DNA of 64,000 bases from Flaveria trinervia (lineage: Eukaryota > Streptophyta > Magnoliopsida > Asterales > Asteraceae), in NCBI GenBank assembly GCA_025506515.1, contig CM046457.1, forward strand, positions 38,140,231 to 38,204,230, in the 5' to 3' direction. Numbering within the stretch: position 1 is the first letter of the stretch; each line of letters opens with the position of its first letter. Both the position numbers and the translations under genes were made by a program. This document shows, in pieces, positions 44,331 to 54,600 of this stretch. Under the pieces are notes generated by a model. It saw only the letters and a list, made by a program, of their open reading frames with translations. It ran no database searches and was not told the origin of the DNA.

Positions 44331-45071
44331 CCACATAAGTCAAAACTTGAAAATAGCATAACTAGTCCTCTCGAGTTGTTACATACTAATTTGTTTGGCC
44401 CAATCAGTGTTAAATCAATTGCTAAAAAAACATTTTGTCTTGTCGTAACAGATGATTTTTCAAGATATTCTTGGGTAAGATTTCTAGCTCACAAGGGAGA
44501 TGTTGCTAAGGAGTTGCAGAAGTTAATACTTTCAATTGAGACGATAAGCAAGAGGAAGGTCTTGGTGATCAGAAGTGACAACGACACTGAATTAAGATTT
44601 CAGATCTTTAATTTATTTTGTGCTGCAAAGGGAATTTTAAGACAATTTAGTGCTGTGAGGATGTCTCAACAGAATGGTGTAACTAAATGAAAGAATCACA
44701 CTCTTATTGAAGCTGCCGATACAATGTTGATTGAATCATCCTTACCCATCATCTTTTGGGCTTAGGAGGTGAATTGTGCTTCATACGTTCTGAATAGGGT
44801 GTTTATTGTCAAAGATAAAATGAAGACTCCTTATGAATTATTTCATAAGAGAAAGCCTTTAATTAACTTCTTTTGCCCATTTGCCTGCTGGTGCACTTTA
44901 TTGAATACTCAAGCGTAGAAGACAAAGTTTGTTGCGGTGTCTGATGAATGTTACTTCGCCGGCTATTCTTCTTCTTAAAAAGCTTATTGGGTATATAACA
45001 AGAGAACACGTATTGTTCAAGAGTCCTTTTATATTGATTGGCAGGAATCTAATTCCTCTAATGTTCAATCT
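44331..45071 (+). pseudogene. pol: Element G integrase (core mutated)
   Basis: LLHTNLFGPIS has Asn for the first catalytic Asp (44388-44390); RSDNDTEL keeps the second Asp; QNGVTK-stop-KNHTLIEAA has Lys for the catalytic Glu (44685-44687) followed by TGA. The C-terminus has ECYFAGYSSS, stop, KAYWVYNKRTRIVQ and ends at the gypsy insertion. Two of three DDE residues are lost, each by a G-to-A type change. Confidence 0.88.
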
Positions 45072-46916
45072 TGTAACACCCATTTATTTTAAAAGTCAAA
45101 GAAAGAAGAATAAGGTGAAGAAAAAGAGGGAAGAGATATTTTACCCAACTTGAGAGGTAAAAAGTGCCAAAAGGACAAAATGGTTTGAAAAAGTGGGTGT
45201 AAAAGGTGATGGCCACCCATCACCTCCTACACATCTTGTACCAGCGGATTTTTACAGAGAGAGAGTAGTAGGAAGCTGAAAACTCTCGGTTTTAGAAGGA
45301 AGAACAAGAAAGAATTTGAATTGAAGGTAAGAATTCATGATGTTTAATTGTTCTTAACTGGCCTTGCATCGGTTGTATGCTTATGTGTGTTTGTATGTTC
45401 GGTTGTGTGTGTTTTGGTGGGTTTCTATTTGATTGAACTCAATTAGAGACGAGTTTGGAAGAAGCCATACTCAAAAGCTGCAAAGATGAGTTCTAGAACA
45501 CCTCTTTTTACTTGTTTTAACTGATTTTGGGGCTGGAAATGCATGAATGTATCTTTTTATAAAACTTGGTTTTATACCTGTATGTTTGATTGTGTGTATG
45601 TTATGGGTATGGTGTGATTGTGGGCTATGTTCATGCTTTATTATGTTATGGTTGTGTTTCTAAGGCTTAGAATGCATGATTTAAGCTTAGAACATGATAT
45701 ATGAGGTTCTGGGGACTGAATCTGATGATAAGTGTGCCCTAGGCTGCTTATATGCCCAAACAGTACTTCATACGCCTACGTTTAGAAAAAGTTCTTAAGT
45801 GTGAACAAATACGGATGAGGAAATGGGGATGAGAAAGTCAATGCGGATGAGAAAAGTCAATGCGGATGAGAAAGTCAATACGGATGAGAAAACAAATGTG
45901 TATGAACAAATGCGGATGACTAATTCATGCGACTGAGGAAATGCAGATGAACAAAGTTAATGAGGCTGAACAAATGCAGATGAGTAAGTTCATGAGACTG
46001 AGGAAATGTTGATGAACAAAGTTAATGCGGATGAACAAATGCAGATGAGTAAGTTCATGCGACTGAGGAAATGCGGATGAACAAAGTTGATGCGGATGAA
46101 CAAATCCGGATGAGTAAGTTCATGCGACTGAGGAAATGCGGATGAACTAAGTCAACGTAGATGAACAAATGCGGATGAGTAAAAAGAAATGCGGGTGAAC
46201 AAAAAGAAACGCGGATGAGTAAAATGAAATATGGATGAACAAAAAGAAACCTGGATGAACAAAAAGCCAAAAGTGGATGAACACTTAGAATTTTTTCTGA
46301 CTTTTTGGGGAAAAAGTGAAATTTAGGCTTTGACTTGGGAGGTTCCCGGGGGTTCATGTAAGCTGACTTTTGAGGTCATAGATGATGTGATGGGCATGGT
46401 ATGATGATGTTATGATGTGTGATTGATGCTTATGCATGATGGTAATTATGATGTATGTTATGTATGTATGATGCCCTGTATGATGATGTTGACTATATAT
46501 GTTGATGTTCCTTATTATGTATGATTATTTTCCTTTGGCTTTATGTTGAATATCAATGAATGAAATGAAAGTATTATGTAACGTAAAGCAAAAAATAATG
46601 AAAAGAGGAACATGATGAATAAATGCATGCAATAATGAACAAAAGGAAATAAAGTAAATCTTACAAGCCTTGTATGTGGAAACACACCTAATGAAGGGTG
46701 TTAGTTCAACGGTGTGTGGGTTAGCTACCCCAAAAGGATGCATATCGAGCTCTTTCTTTATGATTGACCATTTGTATAGAACCTTTGTCGCTTACCTCTT
46801 GGTACTATGGTCAGGCCACCGGGCGTAATGTATGCGGTTCTATGATAGACCTCGTCCCAGTACTCGCTTTATGCGTGACGGATGGGGTATAACACAAGAC
46901 AATGGTACACCTGAAT
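45072..46916 (+). repeat. Gypsy LTR 1 (truncated by second gypsy element)
   Basis: Begins TGTAACACCC at the end of element G integrase and aligns in order with LTR 2 (46917 on): shared GAGAGAG leader block, CTTTTTACTTGTTTTAACTG, the minisatellite, GACTTTTTGGGGAAAAAG and GGTACTATGGTC blocks. It stops at 46916, where another TGTAACACCC starts. Its last ~0.5 kb should lie beyond the second element, outside the window. Confidence 0.82.
45800..46290 (+). repeat. ATGCGGATGAG minisatellite in gypsy LTR 1
   Basis: About 30 copies of ATGCGGATGAGNAAAGTC-like units of roughly 17-20 bp, imperfect. The equivalent array in LTR 2 is shorter (47640-47945). Confidence 0.88.
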
Positions 46917-47639
46917 TGTAACACCCGGTTATTTTTGGAAGACCCAAATGAATGAATAAAGTGAAGGAAAAGAAATAAAATCCAAGTCTAGGGGTTAAAA
47001 TGACAAAAATGACAAAATATTTAAAAAGTTGGTGAATAAATGTGGTGGCCGTCCATCACCCTGTCTTCACTCATAATCCTCGGATATTTTTAGAGAGAGA
47101 AGGAAGGAGAGCATAAACTCTCGGGTAGCTTGAACAACAGAAAGAAAAGTGCGAATTCAAGGTAAGAATTCGTGTATTTATGATGTTTTTGCCTGGTCAT
47201 ATGCTCGGGTTTATGCTTATGTGTGTTTGTAAGTGTTTGGGTATGTTTTAGTTGGTTTCTAGGTGGTTGATCTCAACTTGAAACGAGTTTGGAAGAAGCC
47301 ATACTCAAGAGCTGCAAAGGTGAGTTTTAGAACCCCTCTTTTTACTTGTTTTAACTGATTTTGGGGCTGGAAATGCATGAATGTATCTTTTTATAAAACT
47401 GGTTTTATACCTGTATGTTTGATTGTGTGTATGTTATGGGTATGGTGTGATTGTGGGCTATGTTCATGCTTGATGATGTTATGTTTGTGTTCCTAAGGCT
47501 TAGAATGTAAGATTTAAGCTTAGAACATGATAGACGAGGTTTTGGGGGTTGAATATGATGATAAGTATGCCCTAGGCTGCTCATACGCCCGAACAGTAAT
47601 TCATACGCCTAAGTTTAGATAACTGCTTAAGTGTTGGAA

Positions 47640-47945
47640 AATGTGGATGGAAAGTCAATGCGGATGAGTAAAGTCAATACGGAATGAGAAAGCCTAAGTG
47701 TGAGCAAATTCAGATGAGGAAATGCGGATGAGCATTGACAAATGCGGATGAGTAAAGTCAATGTGGATGAGAAAGCCTATGTGTGAGCAAATGCGGATGA
47801 GGAAATGCGGTGAGCACTGAAAAATGCGGATGAGAAAGTCTAAGTGTGAGCAAATGCGGATTAGGAAATGCGGATGAGTATTGACAAATGCGGATGAGTA
47901 AAGTCAATGCGGATGAACAAAAAGGCAAATGTGGATGAACACTTA
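47640..47945 (+). repeat. ATGCGGATGAG minisatellite in gypsy LTR 2
   Basis: About 15 imperfect copies of the same unit as in LTR 1, with an intercalated higher-order phrase (AAGTGTGAGCAAATGCGGATGAGG) repeated three to four times. Confidence 0.85.
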
Positions 47946-49336
47946 GAATATTTTCTGACTTTTTGGGGAAAAAGTGAAATTTAGGCTTTGACTAAGGAGG
48001 TTCCCAGGAGCTATATAAGTTGACTTTTGAGGTCATAGATGATGTGATGATCATTGTATGATGATGTTATGATGTATGATTGATGTTATGCATGATGGTA
48101 TGTATGATGTATGTTATGAATGTCTGATGCCTAGTATGATGATGTTGACTGTTTATGTTGATGTTCCTTATAATTATGTATGATTATTTTCCTGTGGCTT
48201 TACATTGAATGTGAATGAATGAAATGAAAGTATTATATAACGTAAAGTGGAAGATAATGAAAAGAGGAATGATATGAAAGAATGCATGCATTGATGAATG
48301 AACGAACGAAAGAATGGCTTGCAAGCAAATGTATGGAGTTTCACACTCAATAAGGAGTGTTAGCTCAACCGTGTGCAGGTTAGCTACCCCATGTGGATGC
48401 ATAATGGAGCTTAATCCATCTGATTAAGCAAATGTATGGTGGTTCACACCCAATGAGGGGTTGTCAGCTCAACTGTGTGCGGGTTAAATACCCCATGAGG
48501 ATGCACATAGGGGTTCAATCTTTGAGATTGACCATATGTATGGGTCCTTGTTGCTTAACCCTAGATGAATTGTTTGGTGCTCTAGAGGGAGGTTAAGCAC
48601 ATGACAAGACCTAGATGGAAATGGAAGATAATAATGTACCAAAAAACGATGATGAAGATAATAAATATTATCTACGTGTGTGTACGACGTGTGATCACAT
48701 TCTAAAACTTGTTATGATTGAATGAAAATAAATAACGGTTTTAAACGAAAGATAAATTATGTTTTATTTTAAAACTAGAACTCACTCAGCGTGCATTTTT
48801 CTAGTTGGCAAGTGAGCATTGCTGTGGATGGCGCGGGGCAGCTACTTGGCATTCTGGATGGCATTCTTTTGTTGATGTTTTTGCATTGTAATGCGAACAA
48901 AGGCAATTGTGTAAAGAATGTTGTATTATTTTGCAAAAGCATTTATATTGATAATGTTGTTTTTAATGTTTCCGCTGCAACATTTATTTCATGTTATATC
49001 TTTTATGAGCAATGATTGGCTAGCTGTAAGCATCTCGGGAACGTGGCCTTAAATGAATTTACCCTTGTACTATGGTCAAGGAACCGGGCGCAATGTATGG
49101 GGGTCTATATAGACCTCCGCCTAGTACCCGCTTTATGCATAACGGTGGGGTAAAGTTCATGGTTTTTGATGGAATGAAAATAAGTAATGAGGAACGTATG
49201 AATAAAAGTAAGAACACATGAATGAATGAAAGTTAATGAATGAATGATGAAGATGATAACGATATTATCTATGTGTATGTATAGTGCATGATCACGTATG
49301 AAAGTAAAGAACATTTTTAATGTAAGTAAAATATGT

Positions 49337-49341
49337 TTTAC
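49337..49341. repeat. Target-site duplication of element K, left
   Basis: TTTAC before TGTTGGACC at 49342; the same five bases follow the 3' LTR at 61750-61754. Confidence 0.93.
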
Positions 49342-49714
49342 TGTTGGACCAAAAGAACCAATGAGCCAAGATCAGAAAACCTCTAAGTCCCACACGGTAT
49401 CACAACAACTGCTGAAAGCCTCATCAGTAGTTTGACAAGTGCTGAAGACTTCAACAGCTGAAGATCAAGTGCTGAAGACCTTAACAGCTGAAGAACCAAA
49501 GTGCTGAAGTACAACAGCTGAAGAACACAAGTGCTGAAGCTGAAAGACCAAAGTACTGAAGTACAACAGCTGAAGAGTTCACAAGTGCTGAAGATCAACA
49601 ACTGATGTAAAAAGTCTGAAGACATCAGCTGATGATATCTACTGAAGTCATCAGCTGATGAAACACCTGAAGGTCAAAGTCTGAAGATCAAGTACTGAAG
49701 CCTCAGTAGTTTGT

Positions 49715-49749
49715 CACAACTACTGAAGAGTACTTCTTCAGTAGTTGTG
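49715..49749. repeat. 35-bp palindrome in element K 5' LTR
   Basis: Arms CACAACTACTGAAGA and TCTTCAGTAGTTGTG are perfect complements around GTACT. The 3' LTR copy (near 61240) has one mismatch. D carries the same structure at 4451-4485. Confidence 0.93.
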
Positions 49750-49965
49750 ATCAGTAGTTTTATTTTCTATGTTTCAGTAGTTTTGTAAAACGACTGAAGA
49801 GCTTGTTCTTTAGTCGTTGTAGTTTCAGTAGTTTTATATTTTGTACTTAACTTGCTGATAGTTCTCAGTAGTTGTGAACATTTCAGTAGTTTGTAAGAAT
49901 TAGTATTTCTGTATTGGATCTGCCAGTTGTCACTTTCCGTGACAACAACAGTGATTGTTGCACTC

Positions 49966-49972
49966 TATATAA
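49966..49972 (+). promoter_or_regulatory. TATA box of element K 5' LTR
   Basis: TATATAA in GCACTCTATATAAGGAGTGAC; the copy in the 3' LTR is at 61498-61504. It would drive the genomic RNA; R would begin about 30 bases downstream. Confidence 0.75.
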
Positions 49973-50219
49973 GGAGTGACAACCTATTGTAATCAGTGAG
50001 TGAAATGAGTAATTGAATGGAATGAATGATTGATTTGATTAGAAATATTCTACATCTATAAACATTCCTAGAAATCAGAAATACATATTCTCTCCCTATA
50101 ACCGTATGCGGTCTTAATGCTTACAAATATTGATCGCTTTCTACAATTTGTCTAATTCGTGTTTGTATTCCGCTGCTTATATTCTGATACATCAAACTTG
50201 TGATCACTGATCTGTCAAA

Positions 50220-50231
50220 TGGTATCAGAGC
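50220..50231 (+). other. Primer-binding site of element K
   Basis: TGGTATCAGAGC two bases after the 5' LTR, complementary to the initiator Met-tRNA 3' end. Confidence 0.94.
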
Positions 50232-50451
50232 AGGTTAATCATTGATCGATCTAATAATTGATCATTGAAACTGCTATTCAAGATCCAAGTTTGATTGAAT
50301 TAGCTTTTGTTTTTGCAAGAAACGGTTATAGAGATTGAATTTTCTGTATTTCTGCTCATTCATCCTGAGATCTTTTTCTTGGTTCTCATTGAGTTTGTTG
50401 TGGTTTGTCTAAAACTTTTTAAAACTTGAACTAACTGTTTTTGAACTGAAA

Positions 50452-53285
50452 ATGACCACTCCCTCCAATGATCCTCACAATACTGGTTCCTCAACCAAGC
50501 CTCCTATGCTGGTTAGGAATGAGTATAACATATGGCAAAGACGTATGCTCCATCACCTGTCTGTTAACAGCGCAGGGTGTTGGACATCAGTGGTACATGG
50601 TCCACACAAGCCTATGGTGAATAACCCGGAAACCAATCAAATGGTTCCGAAGAGGAGGGAGCAATACTCAGATGAGGATAAGAAGTTGCTTGAGATTGAT
50701 GCAAAAGCCCATGGAATCTGGCCATGGCTTTGCCCAATGAAATCTATTCTGGGTAATGCATCATGAAACTGCCCATGACCTCTGGATTGCTTTGAAAGAA
50801 CAATTTGGAGGAACAGATGAGGTCTTGGCAAATAATAGGGAAATTCTTGCCCAACAATATGAGACATTCTCTCATAGAAAGGGTGAGACACTGACTCAAC
50901 AATATGAGCGGTTCTTGTTTGATATCTGAACTAAAAAGTGGTCAAACTTGAATACACCAATATTCAGATGAATAACAGATTTCTCAGATCACTGCCTGAG
51001 AGATGGGACACATATACTATTGTCCTACGCTCCAGTGCAAGTTTGGACAAATATCTCTCACACCCAACTCCATGGGAAATTGCTTACTTTTGAGAGAGAG
51101 ATAGAACAGAAGAGAAAGCTGTCTTCATCTGGAAAGCTCACTGAAGACTTTATACAAGGCAACACTGCCTTGGTGGTCATGAGTCGGAATATGCTTCATC
51201 TGAATGCCAGTATGATGAGCATATTAATTTCTCTTCGAGCACTTCTGATTCTGCATTTGTAAGTGTTGATGGTCAGTTCACTGGGTGTAATAATGAGAAT
51301 CTATGTTTCATTATGGATGATCTCAAGGGGATTGCTGATGATGACTTAGAAGAGATGGATATTTTGAGCCAAATGGCCTTGATAAATATCAGATCTCAGA
51401 AGTTCTACAAAAGAACTGGAAGAAAATTCCCAGGACTCTCTGGCAAAACCAAAGTTGGTTTTGACAAGAGCAAGTTGAGGTGTCACAAATGCCAACGGCT
51501 TGGACACTTTGCAAGAGAGTGTAGATCAACTGGATCAAACTCTACTGCACCCTTTGTGACTTTTCCTGGCAATGGTCAACAACACAGAGGGCAACATCCT
51601 ATCACATCTAGTCATCATCCTCAACAACATCTCCGGCATATTTTGTTCCTCAGGGTCAAATGCCATATCAGTACCCTTGTTATTACATGCCACAGTCAAA
51701 TCAAGTCAAGTTCCTATGACACCACAACCTCATGCTTTACCAGAACCTCAGCCTTCCCTATCTCATCAACAACCTTCATCTCAACAACACAGCTTCTTCA
51801 CCCCAGGAGTTGTTGACTGGAGCAGTTTACCAGATGACTTGTCTGGTCATGATCAACTGTTCTCAGGTGCTGTCAACATGGTGGTGACAGTCCCTTTGGG
51901 AATCTAGCTCTTATGGTTTGGAGTCTGCTGATACTTCATCTTCCAATGCCTCTACACCTCAGGTATCACAGGTATCCTCTGAGGCAAAAGCCAAATTATG
52001 TTCTGAACCATGCATAGCAGCATTTGCTTCCATTAGAGAAGCAAATGTAGCTTTAATTAATAAGAACATTGAGCTAGAACAAATAATTTCCAAAAACAAA
52101 GCTGAGTTTGAGTTTGTGCTCAAAGATAAAAATGATGAGGTTTATAAACTGAATTGCCAAATATTGATGATAAGGCTAGAGAAGATGTACTTCTAGAGAA
52201 GTACAAAGATCTCAAAGAAACCCTTGCAGTTACCCAGGTCGAGTGTGATAGATGGGTACAATCATGCAAAGGTTTTGAAATGCTTCTTAGTAAGCAATCT
52301 GCTTCAAATGTGAATTTTGGAATTGGTACAATCACACTGCTCACCTACAGATTTTACCCCAAGAGCAGAGGTAGAATCTGATGGTGAGAGTGCTAACCAA
52401 TCCATCAAATCATGTGATCTACCTTCTGATACAGCACAATCAGAAGTAGCAGTCAGCATCAAGTCCTCCTTGAACCTATCAGCTGATGTTGATGGTCCAA
52501 ATGCTGACATTCACATGATCAATAAGTTGATCAACTCAGGAGTCAATCCTGAGGTCCTGAAAGGACTGGAGAGCAGATTTAACTCCTGAAGTTCAAACTT
52601 CAACTGCTGTCAGCACTGAAGAGAAGAAACTGGAAGTAGAAAGAGTTTGAAGGCTACTAAAGAGGCTGTCAAGAAGCAACCAATGCTTCAAAGCATTGAA
52701 GAACAAGTCTTCTGTTGCTTCACCATCTTTAGTTGATGATCAACCTAAGATGAAGAAGAAACCATGTGAAGTATGTGGTGTTCAATCACTTACAGATGAT
52801 TGTTGGTACAAAAGAGGTTCCAAACTCAAACAAAAAGAAGAAATTAATGAGAAAATGGTAAAAATGAAAACTGAGTTTGAGACCACATTTGTATCAGCAA
52901 CATCAAATCCTGTAACCCTTAAGTCCTTAAAGCAATCCAAAAAGGAAGGAGTTAAACAGGTGACAGCTGAGGGTGCTCAAAAGAAGAAGGTGCAACATAG
53001 GACCTTATCTAACTCCACTAGCAATGTGTTGATGAGCTGAAAGCTTTATCACAAAATCAGACACAGCTGGTGATGATGGTACAACATCTGTTGGGTAGAG
53101 TTAACCAACTAGATTCTCCTATGTTGAAACCACAGAAAAGGAGGTCTAAGCCAAAGACTCCTCCTCTACACCATCTTCTTCTTCTCAGGCTGTTGTACAA
53201 ATAACATGTTAGCTTACCACCTATTGATGAGACCAGGCCCAAAACCAAAAGGTTTGGGTCTCTAAAACTAACTGATTGTTTATTA
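50452..53285 (+). CDS. gag: Element K gag (frameshifted)
   Basis: ATG at 50452 (MTTPSNDPHNTGSSTKPPML). Open to about 50745, where a missing base changes the frame (AHGI then WPWLCP). UBN2-like part to about 51260 with THTQLHGKLLTFEREIEQK-like sequence; knuckle CHKCQRLGHFAREC at 51481-51522; Gln/Pro-rich stretch; coiled coil 51960-52330 (FASIREANVALINKNIELEQ). The second knuckle is damaged: CEVCGVQSLTDDC lacks the His kept in D and E (CEICGLFNHLTDDC). LSQNQTQLVMMVQHLLG follows near 53050-53095. It forms the particle and packages RNA. At least five indels; some may be assembly errors. Confidence 0.88.
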
Positions 53286-54600
53286 TTGCAGGGTTCTTCA
53301 ACATGCCAAAGTAGCATCTGGTATGTAGACAGTGGGGGATCTATGCACATGACTGGGAACATCTCTCTTCTTCATGACTACTCTCAAGGAAAGAAGGGAT
53401 TTGTCTCTTTTGGCAATGATGCTAGGGGTTACATCATCGGTAAGGGCTTGTCTCCAATGGGAAATCAAATTTGATGATGTTAATCATGTGGAAAATCTCA
53501 AGCAACCTCTTGAGTGTCAGTCAAATGTGTGATAAAGGCCATGTTGCCCTTTTCACAAGTCAAAACTGTAGGATTCTGTCATCCAAAGTTTTGCACTTGA
53601 TTGACAAGGTGTTGGATGATCACACTCTCCTGAAAGCCAACAGGACAGGAAGAGTGTATGCCTTAGATCTCTCTAAGAAGATAGATCTCAAAGGCAATCC
53701 TTGCCTATTTTCCAAGCCTCTTCTCAAGAATCTAAACTGTGGCACAGGAGGCTTGGTCATGTTAATCTCAAAAACATGAATCAGCTTAGCCACAAGAGTT
53801 TAGTCAAAGGCTTACCAATAAAGGAGTTCTACTGTGATGAAATCTGCACTGCTTGTTTAAAAGGAAAACAGCACAAGGTCTCATTCCTCCTATTGAAGTG
53901 TCCAAGTCCACTGCCTGCTTGCAATTACTGCATATGGATCTATTTGGTCCTGTGGAGAGTAATGAGCATGGCAAAGAAGAAATACTGTCTGGTAATTGTG
54001 GATGATTACTCCAGATTTGTATGGACTTTCTTTCTACATTCAAAGGATGAGGCTGCTCAGAAGATTATCCACTTTGTGCTGTACATTGAGAAGCATATTC
54101 CCTTCCAGTCAAGTGTATTAGGAGTGATAATGGAACTGAGTTCAGAAATCATACACTTGATGACTTCTATCTTTCAAAGGGAATCAAAAGGCAGTTCAGT
54201 ATTCCAAGGACTCCAGAACAAAATGGAGTAGTGGAGAGAAAGAACAGGACCCTCATTGAAGCTGCAAGTTCCATGCTGGCTGACTCAGGTTTGCCATTGA
54301 CCTTTTGGGCCGAAGCTGTCAACACAGCTTGTTATGTGCAAAATAGAGTTTTAGTAAATCAGAGGTTGATGAAGACTCCATATGAAGTTCTCCATCATTT
54401 GGCTCCTCTGATTTCATTTTTCAAAGCATTTGGGTGTCCCTGTTTTATTCTCAACACAAAGGATCAACTCCACAAATTGATCCTAAGTGGATGCAGGATA
54501 CTTTGTTGGTTATTCATCTACTTGCAAGGCATACAGAGTCTTCAACTGCAGAACAAAGATGTTTGAAGAACTCTACATGTTAAGTTAATGAATCTCCAAA
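53286..54600 (+). CDS. pol: Element K protease-integrase (frameshifted)
   Basis: Protease SSIWYVDSGGSMHMTG with DSG at 53328-53336. Then SVSQMCDKGHVALFTSQNC, GAG-pre-integrase LWHRRLGHVNLKNMNQL with CTACLKGKQH, and the integrase core: Asp in HMDLFG (53937-53939), Asp of SDNGTE (54126-54128), Glu of GVVERKNRT (54234-54236). All three DDE residues are present. FWAEAVNTACYVQNRVLVNQ and HHLAPLISFFKAFGCPCFI follow. Frameshifts near 53455, 53510, 53730, 53890, 54090 and 54470. Confidence 0.9.

Larger units (their letters stand above)
39897..45071 (+). mobile_element. Element G: decayed copia element, cut by gypsy LTR
   Basis: 5' LTR, PBS, leader array, gag, protease and integrase of a Sirevirus-like copia on the plus strand. 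It ends at 45071, right after the integrase C-terminus, where a gypsy LTR (TGTAACACCC) begins. RT and everything beyond would lie past the right end of the window if still present. Catalytic residues are mutated and in-frame stops are common, so it is inactive. Confidence 0.85.
49342..50217 (+). repeat. Element K 5' LTR
   Basis: 876 bp, TGTTGGACC to GATCTGTCA. Full of CAGCTGAAG, AGTGCTGAAG and CTACTGAAGA words. A perfect palindrome with 15-bp arms lies at 49715-49749 and a TATA box TATATAA at 49966-49972. Confidence 0.95.

Noticed and set aside
46055..46743. Minus-strand ORFs through the gypsy minisatellite
   Set aside because: Generated by the ATGCGGATGAG repeat; not conserved in frame between the two LTRs.
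50220..50231. tRNA gene fragment
   Set aside because: Only the 12-base primer-binding site matches Met-tRNA; there is no cloverleaf.
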